A DNA stretch of 64,000 bases, from contig CM055318.2 in NCBI GenBank assembly GCA_029255685.2, positions 8,127,001-8,191,000 of the forward strand, read 5' to 3'. Below, piece after piece: positions 11,260 to 23,659 of the stretch. The translations under genes and the position numbers were made by a program. The notes below the pieces were generated by a model. That model was not told where the DNA came from. It saw only the letters and a program-made list of their open reading frames with translations, and made no database searches. Numbering within the stretch: position 1 is the first letter of the stretch; each line of letters starts with the position of its first letter. This stretch comes from Silene conica. Its lineage: Eukaryota > Streptophyta > Magnoliopsida > Caryophyllales > Caryophyllaceae.

Positions 11260-11740
11260 AAAATAATTTACTTGAACATAAAAATCGATTTTGCCAACAA
11301 CGGTTTTGCCTACTATCCTCCGACTATGCTCAAGAATTAACCACAAACAAGTAACCAACACATCCAAAACTCACATGCAAGCTAGAAATCAAACTAAAAA
11401 TCGAACTAACAATTAAACTAATATGCAAACTACATGAAAGAAAGAAAACTAATACTTACAAACGGTGGTTATTAAGTGACTCCACCAAACCTTACACGAC
11501 CAATTTTCAATTCTTGTAGACGGGAACCTCGTCCATGCTAGCTAGGGACCTTAAGAAAAGGTCAAAAGCCTCGGCCGGGCACTCGACCTTGCTCGCACTT
11601 CGGGTTTCCATCTTGCTCAACCCCGGTTCTCGAACCTTCACATTCTTTTCCAAAAGAAGCTCCTTCAACATCCCCTTTCACTTTCGGGGCCTTTGAAGAA
11701 ACTACTTGAACTCACTTCTTCTTCCTTGCCAACGGGTTCT
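11260..11740. other. Remnant between the TRIM and the protease ORF
   Basis: No intact coding region. On the minus strand the 11500-11740 part looks like a frameshifted continuation of the gag-protease reading frame (short runs such as KVEEPVGKEEEVSSSSFFKG) broken by stops. The rest is AT-rich with no recognisable RT or integrase motif. Confidence 0.4.
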
Positions 11741-11741
11741 T

Positions 11742-14700
11742 CTACTTTCTCACAAAATGGCTCACAATGGTTAAGCTTAACATCTTCTTTGGGACCTTTT
11801 CATCAAACTTCACCGAGGGCTCAACTCTCCCCATTGTAGCAATCAAGTTCACGCTTTTGTTTGCATCCTCAAGGTACTTGTCCGGAGCATCCGGGAGCAC
11901 GAATTCACACAACTCATCTTCAACTTGAAAGGTTAGCCTACCTCTTTTCACGTCAATGATTGTTCCCCCGGTGGCCAAGAAGGGCCTCCCAAGAATAACA
12001 AAAGAGCTTTCACCGAACGGAATATCATCGACCATAAAGTCGGTGGGGATGGAAAGCGATCTCACCTTAACCACCGCATCTTCAAGGACCCCAATAGTAG
12101 GTCTAACCGTACCGTCGGCAAGAGTGATATCCGTTGTAGGAGGGGATAATTGCTTAATGTTCAATCTCTTTGTCATGGCAAGTGGGATAACACTAACACT
12201 TACTCCAAGATCGCACAAAGCGTGCTCAATGTTTTTTCCTCCTATGGAGCATTGAATAGAGAAGCTCCCCGGGTCTCCTAACTTGATTATTGGCAAATCA
12301 TTCGGAATCTTTTTCGCCGCCAATGAGATGGCATTAACTTCCATCTTTTCTTGGGTGGAGGGGATTGTGGCCTCTACTTTCTCAACAAGTTTGATCAACT
12401 CATTGCAACGAGGGTCCCCCTTGGTGATTTTACGAAAGAATTCGCACATTCTTTTCTCCATGAGGCTCTCCCCATATCCACGGTCCTCTTCTTCTATCAC
12501 ATGGACTTCTTTCCCTTTGGCACTCGGGCTTCCATCACAATTCTTCTTTGGAATTTTCAAGACTTGTTGCATGACAAAGTTTAAGTCATCAATGTCGACC
12601 TCATTACAATCATCCGGAGAAGTGTTGGGCACCATCACCATCACTTCCTCCTCAACACATTCTACACTTCCACTTCCAAATACCGTCATAACTTGCTCTT
12701 GCTTGGACCCCCCTTCATCACCTCTCCTCTCAAGCATAGGTTGTTCTTGCTTGCTTGTCATAATAGCTTTGACACCATGTGGTTTTGAAGCATCCCGGGA
12801 GCTTTGACCTTGGGCAAGAAAGCCGCCCGGTGGCCTTTGTGGGTTGGCTAACGCTTGTGAGGCAACTCTAGCCTCCATTTCCCGGATTTCTTTTTGATTG
12901 GCCATCTTCAAATTCATCATTTCTTGGTTATGTGTCGCTTGCATGCCTTTCACAAGTTTAAGCAACTCTCCAACTTGAGAGTCACTTGAGGGATCTTGAT
13001 GAGGTGTGTTGGTAAGGGGCAAGGGGAACCCGTAGTCATTCCTTGCACCCCCACCTTGTTGATTTGCCTTGGGCCCTTGATTGTTGAAGTTTGGGTTTTG
13101 GTGGTGGTTAGGAAATTGTTGGTTGAAATTTTGGTCATTGAAATTTTGATTGTTGAAATTGTTGTTGTGGAAGTTTTGTTGTGGGTTTGGGTTATTGAAA
13201 TTGTTTTGGAATGAGGGTTGGTTGTTGAAATTTTGTTGGTTGTGGTTGTTTTGATTTGATGGGTTGAAGCCTTGTGGGTTTTGGTTGTTTGGGAAATTGG
13301 GGTTAAAATTTGGATCATTGAAATTTTGTTGAAAGCCTTGATTGGCTTGGTTTGATTGATTACCTTGATAGAAATTGTTGTTGTTGTAATTGTTTCTCGG
13401 ATTGAAATTTCCACCCCTTGGTTGGAAACCGGGTGGATTTTGCACTTGAGGTTGTTGAATTTGGTGTGGGTTCAACACATTAGTACTCTTGTAACTCATG
13501 TAAGGGCTCCCACGAATGCCTTGATGGTAGTAATTGGAGTTCGGGTTGAAAGTGTTTTGACTCCTAGAGTTGTTGAATGCTTGGAAAGCATACAACTCCT
13601 CTTCACTCCCACTTCCCTCAATAAAATTATTGGCACATACATCGAACGTATGCCCACTCCCACCACACAAGTCGCATGAAGCAACAACATTATGCACTTG
13701 GTACATTCCCGGGATGTTGCTCTTGGTCTCTTTGCTTGTAGCCCCCTTAGTCAATTCCTCCAACTTCTTGGTCAACATATCTAACTTGGCATTGGTTTCC
13801 TCATTTGCCTTGGAGTTGGAAAGGTGCTCACTAGGGTACTTGCTACTCTTTCTCAAGACATTTCCCCGAGTACCATAGTTCTCCTCGGAATCAACGATTT
13901 TCTTGATAAGTTCGATCCCATCTTCATTTGGGAGGTGGTCAAAAATACCCCCGTAGATGCATTCACCATCTCTTTGGTGCGTGGGAGAAGAGTTTGAAAG
14001 AAGGTTTGAGTTGTATACCACGTGGGTATCCCGTGGTGAGGACACCTAGCAAGCAAATCTTGGTATCTATCCCAAGCCTCTCCCAAGCTTTCACCCTCAT
14101 CCTGTTGAAATTGGGTGATTTCATTACGAGCATTGCGGTCTTCGAAGATGGGTAGTACTTAGCGAGAAAAGCGGTGGCTAAGTCGTCCCAAGTAGTGAAG
14201 GTATTAGGGGGGGTGGATGTTCAACCACCTATACGCCTTATCCGTCAAGGAGTAGGGGAAGAGCATTAGCCTTAAGGTTTCTTCCGGCACCCCCGTTTTT
14301 TTGATCATTGCTACTTTACCCTTGAACTTTCTCAAATGTCCATGAGCATCTTCATGAGAAGCTCTACAACATTCTTCTCAATAGAGCTCATTTACGAAGG
14401 GTGAATCTCGAAATTTTGGGGTACAAGAGTGCCAAAATTGATTGGATTTGTGGTATCATTGTGGTTTGGCCGATTGTGATCTCTAAGGGCGGCCATTATG
14501 GGAATTTGTGGGTGATTTGGAATGTGAGGTGAGGGTGGTGGTGATTGGTAGAATGGGTTGTCGAAGTTTTCGGAGGTTAGGCTAGGAATGCTTTGATTTG
14601 GGCTTTGTTGTTCGGGAGATGTAGATGGGTTGTTGTGGCTAGTAGATGCGTGGGAAACTATTCTCACTCTCGCAATAGTCCTCCTCCTTAAGGCTCGAAA

Positions 14701-14766
14701 AAGCCTCTCCGGTTCGGAAGTCGAAAACAAAGAAGTAGAGTCACCCCTAGGCATAAAACTTGGCAC
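11742..14766 (-). pseudogene. Athila-like gag and protease, frameshifted
   Basis: The N-terminal piece (14766-14392) begins MPSFMPRGDSTSLFSTSE and stops early. Other frames then carry the Retrotrans_gag core (RWLNIHPPPNTFTTWDDLA and FLAKYYP, about 14230-14160). The longest open part (14045-11742) has an Asn/Gln/Phe-rich low-complexity region, a CCHC knuckle (CDLCGGSGHTFDVC) upstream of it, and a retropepsin-like region with LCDLGVSVSVIPLAM and FVILGRPFLATGGTIIDV. The unusual D-L-G in place of D-S/T-G is seen in many plant Gypsy proteases. At least two frameshifts separate the parts, and pol does not follow. Confidence 0.8.
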
Positions 14767-14914
14767 AAAATTAGTCGTCCTAGTGTTTTTTTAGGCACTA
14801 GGGTGAGCAATATATCAACCACTCTACACTTGACTAACAAAGCTTTGATCAAAACAAAACAAGCACAACTAACTAAAGCTAAAACTAAAACTAAACTAAA
14901 CAACTTCTAGCACC

Positions 14915-14933
14915 ATCCCCGGCAACGGCGCCA
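14915..14933 (-). other. Primer binding site, tRNA-Asp type
   Basis: On the minus strand TGGCGCCGTTGCCGGGGAT lies three bases inside the LTR. It is complementary to the 3' end of plant tRNA-Asp, the primer usually used by Athila elements. It fixes the element's direction and the inner LTR border. Confidence 0.9.
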
Positions 14934-15450
14934 TTTTGATGGCCGATTTTTGCCGTCACTACCGGCCTTCAAACAAATTTATAAACCCGAATAAAAGTAG
15001 TACTTAGTTCGGGGTCGAACACGAAGATGATGGGGAAATTGTATAGTTACGTTCTAATTAAATCTAGAGTCGGGGTAATAGGTTTGTGATTGGTTAACAA
15101 CTAAAGAACAATTAAAGCAAATAAATTAAGATAAAATTGATGATAATGAGGACTAGGGTGTCGGGGGTCACCTAGGTAAGTCGGTAGCCAAACGTAAGGC
15201 AACGGTCTTGTGTCACTTCTATGGTAAGTCTAGGGTCGTCTCTTCTCTCGAGTCGACTACCCTTAGGTCAAGACTAGTCCTAGCTTTCGCTACAAACCAA
15301 GCTAACCTAACACATAAGCATGCTCATGAAACTCAAGACCATCGTCTAAAGCAAACAAAGCGAAGACTAACACCCAACCGTCGTTGAGGCAATTCGTCGA
15401 ACACGTAACATGCAAGATGTGAAAACTTAACCAAAGAAGCAAACAAGACT

Positions 15451-15542
15451 AACCCTAAGCATTTTTCATGGCTACTAACTACCCAAGCAAACCCCTAACC
15501 CTAAGCATTTTTCATGGCTACTAACTACCCAAGCAAACCCCT
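15451..15542. repeat. 46-bp exact tandem duplication in the LTR
   Basis: The unit starting aaccctaagcatttttcatg occurs twice head to tail with no differences by eye. Confidence 0.9.
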
Positions 15543-16014
15543 AACCCTAGAATGAAACTACTCACACATGATTAAAGAAGAAACATGAACAAATGAGGAA
15601 TTGATGATAAACATTATGAGAATGATAGAGGTAAACAAGTAAACAAGGAAAACTTAAAGGAAATTCAAAGACAAAGTAAAGATTAGGAAGATTATACCAT
15701 TAACTATGGAAAAGGAATGAACTTGGATAACAAGATGAAGAATTCTTTCAAATCCCTTCAAATTACAACCCAAATATCTTCTAACAATGTCTAAGAACAA
15801 AACTAAGTAAATGACTAGAGAAGGATTAACAAGAACTAAAAGATTAAGATGAAAATCTAAGGAAGGATTAAAATGTTTAAGAGAGTTTTTGATGGCTAAG
15901 TAATCTCAATGGAACAGTAAAACCCTAGAAATATGCGTAAAAAGTTGCGTATCAAAAGCGTAGAAATAAATGACACAAGTGCGGGTTTATATAGAGTGCG
16001 GAAATCTGAAATAT

Positions 16015-16455
16015 GACTCTCAGCCGGTCAACCGGCTGCCGGTGGTGGGCCGGCTGGGAGTCCAAATGTAGAATTCTGAAACTTTTTCTCTTTTCTTCAA
16101 TATGCACTATGCTCTTCAGCCGACCGGCCGGCTGCCGGTCGGGCACCGGCTGGGAGGTTGAATTACAAGTTCTGACTTTTTTGCTCAATTTCTTCAACAC
16201 ACAGGTACCCGCAGCCGGTTCACCGGCCGCCGGTGGTGGACCGGCTGGGAGACCTTTCTCTTGAATCTGCCCAAAAACGCATTTCTTCATCTTACGAAAA
16301 ATGGTTAAGTATGGGAAGTGATCCCCAGCCGGCCTACCGACTGCCGGCTGGGAGGCAAAATCCAAGGCTTGTCCAATTTCTTCAGTTTTCACCCAAAGTC
16401 AAGTCAAGATCCCGAGCCGGCCTACCGGCTGCCGGCTGGGAACCGGCTGGGAGGC
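16015..16455. repeat. Five GC-rich palindromic modules in the LTR
   Basis: Modules lie at about 16015-16062, 16113-16158, 16204-16254, 16321-16356 and 16408-16455. Arms extend past the GC core and differ between copies: GACTCTCAGCCGG with CCGGCTGGGAGTC in the first, and AGGT...AGCCGGT with ACCGGCTGGGAGACCT in the third. Intervening DNA differs between modules. Confidence 0.8.
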
Positions 16456-16673
16456 ACTGGGGAGGATTCTTCATTCATAATTTGTTCATAAATCGTTCCA
16501 AAATCGTCTCGATTTCTCCCGTTTCTTCGCCCCCGCCGCAATACCTACAAAATGTAAATCAAATAGGAATAGTCGAGGTAACGGGCATAAAAACAATCAA
16601 CGGCACGCAAAACGAGGTCGAATCGGGACCGAAGATGAAGAATATACAATGAAAATAATGACCAAAATGGAGC

Positions 16674-17148
16674 TCATCATAGATCACTAGTTATTATTAC
16701 AGTCTTTGATGCATTGTGAGATATGCTTCAGGTATTGCATCCAGAAAACGGCCAAATAGCTTTTGATCAATTGTTTCATCACACAACCGATCATTAACAT
16801 AATAAACCTTCATCATCGAAAACACACATTTATGTTATTAAATAAAAAAAAATAGTATTAGAAAATAAAATAAATTTGATAAGTAGTACAACATACATAA
16901 TCGTTGTAGTGAATCTACTTTGAATTATAATTCACAAATAATTTAGAAATTTTTATTTTATAAAAAGAAACAATAATTGTGACAAAACACTAATAAATAT
17001 AACAATATTCGTGGCAAAATAATAATAATTGTGACAATGATTTACTAAATTGTGAAAATATATTTTGACTATATATTATGACAATGTAGCCATGTAGGTA
17101 TTTAATTAATAAATTTTTATTTTCATACGAGTGATTTTGTCAGTCTCA
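16674..17148. repeat. 475-bp direct repeat, right copy
   Basis: This is the second copy of 736-1209. Its first six bases (TCATCA) are also the last bases of the Athila-like LTR, so the duplicated block may include the LTR tip or the overlap may be microhomology. Confidence 0.85.
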
Positions 17149-17154
17149 AGTAAA

Positions 17155-17724
17155 TTAAACCCGTAAATAAGTGGTACCGATAAAAGAAGTTCGATTTTTT
17201 TTTATTGAAATACTTACCGTGATTTTTTGGAGAGGCCGGATAAATACTATTCGTATATTTGTTTCTTGAACGAATGTCGATTCAATGAGATTTTGAATGT
17301 AACTCCCGTTGTCATGATGCTCAAACAAGACAGAAGCAAACCACAGTCCAAGTGTCCTTAGAGATTGCTCTAATCTCACATCCCTGGAAACCGTTGGTTG
17401 TTCTCAACTTGTCCGCAACAAATTCCAACCCAGTCGTAAAGAGAGATACCAATCTCTATTGAGTCCAATCACGTTTCGGGGAATAGAATTTGCCGTAAGA
17501 ATTACTTATGGAACGTGGATGGGAATAAAACGAGGCGGGTTTATATGAAGAGTTGTTGGATGAATGGTCATTAACAAGACATTTTCACACCTCTTGTCTC
17601 TCAACAAAACGTTGTCGATCGGATGAATTTGCCTAACTGAACCAGGAAAGATGTCTAATTGCTCGTGATTTGCAATTTCAGCAACTAATTCATATGTGCC
17701 TTTTGATTTGAAAATCTCCTGCAA
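17155..17724 (-). pseudogene. Unrecognised coding-like remnant
   Basis: Two minus-strand reading frames look protein-like: 17724-17506 (QEIFKSKGTYELVAEIANHE then GSVRQIHPIDNVLLRDKRC) and 17379-17155 (LRTLGLWFASVLFEHHDNGS). They could be exons of one gene whose last exon is the possible tail in the 475-bp repeat. I do not recognise the family. A transposon-encoded protein is possible. Confidence 0.3.
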
Positions 17725-17835
17725 GACATTGTTGAAATCATAAAAAATAATTTGTTTTACAATATTATAAACAAGTTAAATTAATATTTAAGAGACATGG
17801 GACAAACCCAACGGTCATCCTCCTTCGCCGGTGTA

Positions 17836-19570
17836 CAGGGGCGGATCTTCATTTAGTTGGGCCGGGGCCAAGCCCCCTAACTCTCAACCCAAACTAAGGC
17901 ACCACCCAACTCTTGCAACTATAATACACTATTGGGCCTTTTCTATTTTAATGTAGGATTTAATGTTTGGTACTCATTAGTACTACTAAATGCACAACAA
18001 AATAAAAGATATTGACCCATTTTTATGGCCTAAGTGCTAATATGCATGTGTCATCTAAAAAAACTACCCAAAATTAATTTAATTGTCCTAGGCTAAACTA
18101 TCTTTAACCTTTGATTCCCCATAGTCTATGACTCACTTTCTTACGTTCATTTTCTTTTTTGTGTCCTTGTTTGTTAATGTCTTCATTTAATTTCAATAGT
18201 TTCACACATAAAACTCACAAATAATACCTCATTTGCCTAGACGCGATAATTTTTTTAAGAATCTCACTGTACTCTTTTTTGGTTTTACGCGTGATATTTG
18301 ACCACCTCTTAAATTAAAAATGGACATAGTGTCTTAAATGAGAATTTTTGCAATTCTATATCATCTCATTTATGTTTTTTTTCCCTACGTAAAAGAGCTA
18401 ATTAAAATTGGATTCATTTTTAAAGGGACGTGCTTTTTCACATACGGATTTTACTCTTTTACATACGGATTTTACCACACTACCCTTGTCATTTCTTCTT
18501 GTCATTTACTTTATTGTTTTTCTCTCTCCCTTCATCCCCTTAAACCAACCACTCCGTTCACCACCACTCCGTCACGAACTCCGTTCACCGCCCCTCCGTC
18601 ACCGGAAAACTACAAAAGAAATTAAATCTAAAATAAAAAGAGAAAAAGAGACAAGAAAGAGAAACGAAAAACGAAAGACAAAAAACTTTAAAAATAAAAG
18701 TAAGTTAATAATTAAAAATAAAAGAAAAAGAAAAATGAAAAAGAAATTGCTAAACGCCGGAACGCCGCAACGCAGCAATGCACGACAACAACAATATACT
18801 CGTAGCAATTACAAGACGTGGTTGGCCGGCAATTAATAAACAATCAACAATAAATCCACGGATTCCGATAACTCGATATATACCGACAATCTAAAGACTC
18901 GACAACCACCGTTATCCGCTATGTATATAATTTCAGTAAAATATAAGCTTGATAATTTCAATAAAACTTATTAATAATCGTTAATAAACAATATTGTTTC
19001 AATAATTGGAGAATTGTAATCCATTGTTTAAGTTTTTAAAATAATTGATTCAATTTTAGCGTAAAGATGCGTATAGATGAGTTGTTTTGTCTAGGTTTAG
19101 GAAAAAGAGATAGATTTAGGAAAAAGGGTACCATATGGAATTTATGGAAAAAATGTATGTGAAAGAGTAAAGTTCGTATGTGAAAAAGTAATTCCGTTTT
19201 TAAATATCAGCTGAAGATATTTTGGATAATTTATATGTTTAAAATTATTAATATATTCGGTCGCTAAAGAAAATTTTGTAATACTCTAGACTTACTTATA
19301 AATTTTGTTACAAGATAATGAAAATTACAAAAATAACTTTTCGTTTATTTGTAAAAAAATCCATTAAATAAAGTATTTTATTTAAGAGGGAACATAAAAT
19401 TCCTTTATACTACAAAGGGATACACTACCTTTTCTTAATTTAAAATGAAATTCAAAATATATTTCCTCGCACCAAGAAAAAAATGGACTTGCAAAATTTT
19501 ATAACGTATACAAGCTTTTATCTGAGATATACCTCGGCCCCCTTAATAAAATGCTGAAGATCCGCCACTG
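17836..19570. mobile_element. hAT-like non-autonomous element
   Basis: Termini are CAGGGGCGGATCTTCA and, inverted, TGAAGATCCGCCACTG. The 8-bp target duplication CCGGTGTA is perfect (17828-17835 and 19571-19578). No transposase is visible. A separate inverted-repeat element (18425-19196) is nested inside, so the original hAT body is only about 960 bp. A sequence resembling the CACTA subterminal motif (tattcggtcgctaaag, near 19256) is also present. Confidence 0.9.
18425..19196. mobile_element. TIR element family 'TTCACATACG', copy 1
   Basis: The left end is GGGACGTGCTTTTTCACATA and the right end, inverted, reads CGGAATTACTTTTTCACATA. Within each end a TTCACATACG-like word is repeated about 20 bp apart. 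The 8-bp duplication TTTTTAAA flanks it (18417-18424 and 19197-19204). It is 772 bp with no transposase. Related copies are at 61754-62446 and, more diverged, 25269-26063. Superfamily is uncertain: an 8-bp duplication suits hAT, and 8-9 bp would suit Mutator. Confidence 0.85.
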
Positions 19571-19579
19571 CCGGTGTAT

Positions 19580-21310
19580 ACGCTATTGGATTCTATTCGT
19601 CCGCCATTTTCTGGAGATAGAAGCAAAAAATATATAACGAAACAACTATAAAACTATAACAAAACAGAAAATCTAGTTCAAAATGTTAATATTAGACTTG
19701 GTAATTAGAATATATGGCTTTGTACTTTATAGTGAATTTCATGAATTTGGTGTTATTATTATTATCTTTTTATTATTTTGTCTATGATAAATAATTGAAA
19801 TCGTGATTTTTTTTTAATTTCTATTTTTGTTTTAACGACTATTAAATTTTTTTGCAGATAAAATTCTGAATTTGAATATTTGAGCTTCTTTTACATTATC
19901 GTCATCATTTCATATAATATAATCACATATAAGCACAAGCATAACATAATCATATAAACATATAATATACGAAAATAAATTTTGAAATATACTTAAATGA
20001 AGAAATAAATGAGAGAGAAATTACATGGTAAGATTAGGAGAGAGAATAATTAAATATTTTGAGTATAGTGTGGTCTGTCTCCCTCATTTCCAATAGCCAT
20101 TATGAAGCTTTGAAATGTTATTCCTTTTATAGTAAAAGGATAATAGGTACGAATTTTTTCTTATAATCAATTTGATATTTGTAAAATGAAAAATCAAAAT
20201 TAACTAAAAAAATAATTGGTATAAAGAATAACCCCTAAAAATTGTACTTTTTTCTCATCCTCGTATATGGAGTACGCCTGCATGTCTAGTGGAATAGTAA
20301 GGTTACTCATGCTTCTGAAAATCGTATATGGAGTACGCCTGCATGTCTAGTGGAATAGTAAGGTTACTCATGCTTCTCAAAAATTAGGGGCTTCTTTTAA
20401 ACGAAAATAGATACTACATGCAGGTACGTGAAAAATGAGCTATTATAATACTCTATATAAAGTAACATTAAGTACTCCGTGTAAGTAGAGAAATTATGCA
20501 TGAAGTAAACATATAGAGATTTTACTTTAAACTGAATAAGATGATCATTGTAAACTTTAAACCATGACATGACATGACATGAAATGAAAAACAATATACG
20601 GTGGGTAGTATTTTTTATATTACCAACATTTATGACAAATTGTACAAGAAAGATCATTATTCTAGAAAAAAAGTTTATTTAATACCACATCATTAAGTAA
20701 TGACTAAATTTATCTCTAATTTGTCACATAGACTCATCATCTCCTATATTTGACTCTTTAAGAATTGTCTATATGACTCAAAATGATGATCGTCGTAGAC
20801 ATGTTGATTCTTCTTTAGGAAACAAATTAAGAAGATCTGTAAAATTTTAATCGAGATTTTTATGGAGGAGGAAGAAGAAGCAGTCTGGAGAAATGTGATG
20901 GATTTTATATTCTTAGTTATAGGGTGAGGGCGGCGGATTTTATTCGGAGGAGTGTTTTGGAATGTGACTCACACTTCTGAGTCTTTGGTGCGGTTTAAGG
21001 TTCGCCTCGTGTGCAGGGCTGGACGTTCATCAGATGATGATGGTTTTTGTGACACGCTTCCGAATTTAAAATAAACCTATAAAAATGTAACCAAATAAAG
21101 AATTTAGACTTGAATTATCAATATAAGTTATATAACTACAAATCTAGAAAATAAAGCGGGATATAAAGATAAATATATACTCGTAAAATATAATAGATAA
21201 TAGTTTTTAACCTTCAATAAGAATTCAAGATGATGATAAGAGTTGGAGTAAATACAAATTTATTATAGTGTGGAAATAGGAAAAGTATAATTGGAGTTAA
21301 CCCTAGTAAA
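19580..21310. other. Gene-poor AT-rich stretch
   Basis: I see no supported gene. It holds a 61-bp tandem duplication at 20261-20382. The open frames here are short and low-complexity. Confidence 0.5.
20261..20382. repeat. 61-bp tandem duplication
   Basis: The unit starting tcgtatatggagtacgcctg occurs twice head to tail (20261-20321 and 20322-20382) and is essentially identical. Confidence 0.9.
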
Positions 21311-21313
21311 GCA

Positions 21314-21325
21314 TCTTGAATGTGA

Positions 21326-21371
<46 letters not shown>

Positions 21372-21628
21372 TTTTTTTTTTTACGAACCGTGAACTTTTA
21401 TTAAAAATAAAGGAAAAATTACATGAAATTTGTGGGCACCCGCGAAACTAGCTGAGCATTATTATTATTACTATTAAGACTAATAAAAATGTCACAATAA
21501 TTTAGCATGTCACAATTAAATTATGGCCATGCCAAATCGCATGTCATGTCACATTTATGTGACTTTTTTTTCATTCTACGTGGCATTGTCAACGTGACAT
21601 TTTTTGGCTAACCTTTTCTTGAATGTGA

Positions 21629-21670
<42 letters not shown>

Positions 21671-21780
21671 GAATGATAAAAATGTCACATTAATTTACAA
21701 TGTCACAATTAAATTATGGAGCCAAATCACATTCCACGTCACACTTACGTGGCTTTTTTTCATACCAAAATAAAGCATAC
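21314..21780. repeat. Duplicated block with two (ATT)n microsatellites
   Basis: A block starting cttgaatgtgacatt followed by an (ATT)n tract occurs at 21314 and again at 21618. Each is followed by related text (aaaatgtcacaat, then caattaaattatgg). The first copy has a poly-T run and about 90 bp of foreign sequence (21366-21460) resembling an inverted LINE tail. Confidence 0.75.
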
Positions 21781-22047
21781 ATTTGGAAGTTTATAAAATA
21801 CTATTCTTTTTATGAAACAAAAAATAATTGGTCATTGACATTCTTGTTATCTATCTTGTAATTAATTTATAATATAGTATTGAGTGGGATGGAGGGACGA
21901 TTTATTTAAGCAATTCTAATATTTTTTTGATATAGTTCTCTTTCTCCAATAAACATTCCTACAAAAAAAATCACTGAATGACTAATAACAAACAAAATGG
22001 TGGAATTTGATCTATGTAAGGTTAACCTTATCGTTATTAGTTTAAGC
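21764..22047. repeat. Diverged direct repeat, copy 1
   Basis: About 285 bp (from 'accaaaataaagcatacatt' to 'ccttatcgttattagtttaa') recurs at 23660-23946 with roughly one difference in five. This points to an old duplication or two copies of an unnamed repeat. Confidence 0.75.
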
Positions 22048-22615
22048 TATTATTAACTTTATTATTATTACTATTTATTTTTTGATAAAATCCAATTTGC
22101 ATGAAAGCGGTTTAAGAAGTTATTATGTATAATTAAAATATGACATATGAATGATGATAGATAGTTTGGTCGTTGAAAGATTGTGGTTTAAATCTAAAAT
22201 GTCATACTTTTTATTTTTAAGAAAATCATTAAGCTTCACAATTATTATTTTTAGTTTGTTGAGAACTTTTAAATAAATAAATAAATAAATGTTATGTTAT
22301 AGATTTTGATATGATCTCATAAAAGTCAATTTTAACAACTATATAAGAAAACAAATATAACATTTTTAACCAACCTTTCGTTATATGAAAATCAGTTATG
22401 AAAAATGTGTATAAATAATTTAATAGAGTCAAGTAACAACTTTTCTTACAAAAAAAATTCAACTAAATTGTCACTTTTAGTTATAAATCATTATCGGTTA
22501 TGAATTTGTAAAAGTTATATTAATTGTGATTTTTTTTTTAAAAGTTATATTAAATGTGCCAAAGAAATAGAAAACAGTGGAAGATTGAAGGATTTTTGAA
22601 GGACATGGGACTCCT

Positions 22616-22833
22616 CCTGATCAGATTATTCTCAACCTGAAATTTACATTATGTGCTTTTCTTTTGAATGAGAATTTCCCAGGTATGATTTTAAGATTTT
22701 GAATGCCCTTCATGGTTAATAGTCTCTTTTTTAGGCTTTGGGGATATCTTTTTGTATGATTGTATCTTCTTTTTGCCCTTAACGGATGAATAAGAAGATT
22801 ATAACTTTTTTGCAAAAAAAAAAAATATTTAAT
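22616..22833 (+). mobile_element. LINE 3' tail with poly(A)
   Basis: The sequence ends with 'ggatgaataagaagattata' and a run of A at about 22815-22826, resembling the 3' untranslated end of plant LINEs. No coding part is left. Confidence 0.4.
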
Positions 22834-23659
22834 ATACACATTTAATTTTAAAATAAGAATGATGTCTTTTTATTTTCTTTAATTTGGATGTTACAAAATA
22901 TATAATGTCATTCTTGTAAGAAATTCGAGTAAATATTTATTTATGTAGAAGGGTAAGTTTAATACTTTTATATAACTATCAGGTGACATTATGGTAGTCT
23001 AGAAACGCAAAATCCTTATAAATTTATTATGGAAAAAATATATAACATTTCCAACAAACATTTCTTCAATGAAAATATTTAAAAAATTAATACGAAGAAC
23101 CTTAAATATTAACATGTTCTATCACAAAAACTCTAATTAAAATTTCAATTTTAAATATAAATTACGAAACTTGGATTTGAAATAATAGAGGTTACATCAC
23201 TTTTTATTTTTGAACTTATATAGTTATCAACTACAACGAACTACAATGAGATAATCTATTGATTAATTAAATGTATAATTCAAGGAACAAACATAAACTA
23301 ATTGAATGAAAATAATGCTTACCAGTTACCTTGCTATTTATTAATTAAGATATAAAAATACTAAATGCAATGAGATAATATAGGCTATAAATATATAATG
23401 CTCAATTTTTGCAAAAACAATAAATTGAGTTAAATAGTAGCCTACTGGGATTTCACTGTAGACTTATTATGTGTTATGAGACATATACATCGAATAATAT
23501 GAAATGTACATACGCATAAATATCAGATAATAATGTACATTTAGTCATTATCAATGTCAATATGATTCAACTTGTTAATAAGATTGAGATCTCACAACTC
23601 CAATTTCAATTTATGTGAGTTATTTTTCAAATGGAAAATGATGAATAAAAAATAACACA

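Larger units (their letters stand above)
1210..16679 (-). mobile_element. Truncated Athila-like Gypsy retrotransposon with nested CACTA and TRIM insertions
   Basis: The element is transcribed right to left. From the right it has an LTR (14937-16679), a tRNA-Asp-type primer binding site (14915-14933), a degenerate gag-protease region (14766-11742), a GC-palindrome cluster, an ATHILA-family ORF (9981 to 3815, split by a CACTA element) and a long noncoding 3' region (3814 to 1210). I see no reverse transcriptase, RNase H or integrase, so it is non-autonomous or internally deleted. I found no matching LTR at the left end. Instead a copy of the right-hand flanking DNA lies there. Identification rests on the PBS, on the CDLCGGSGHTFDVC zinc knuckle followed by a DLG-type protease, and on the ATHILA ORF. 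Confidence 0.8.
14937..16679 (-). repeat. LTR of the Athila-like element (5' LTR)
   Basis: On the plus strand it runs from TGATGGCCG to GAGCTCATCA, so the termini are inverted TGATG/CATCA. The PBS-side end is fixed by the tRNA-Asp site. The outer end is inferred from the inverted terminus and from the start of duplicated flanking DNA. Length is 1743 bp. It holds a 46-bp tandem duplication (15451-15542) and five GC-palindrome modules (16015-16455). The solo LTR at 28944-30096 has the same layout and related sequence at its start. Confidence 0.8.

Noticed and set aside
13356..13679. Plus-strand Val/Ile-rich frames over the gag region
   Set aside because: They are antisense shadows of the Asn/Gln-rich gag low-complexity region on the minus strand.
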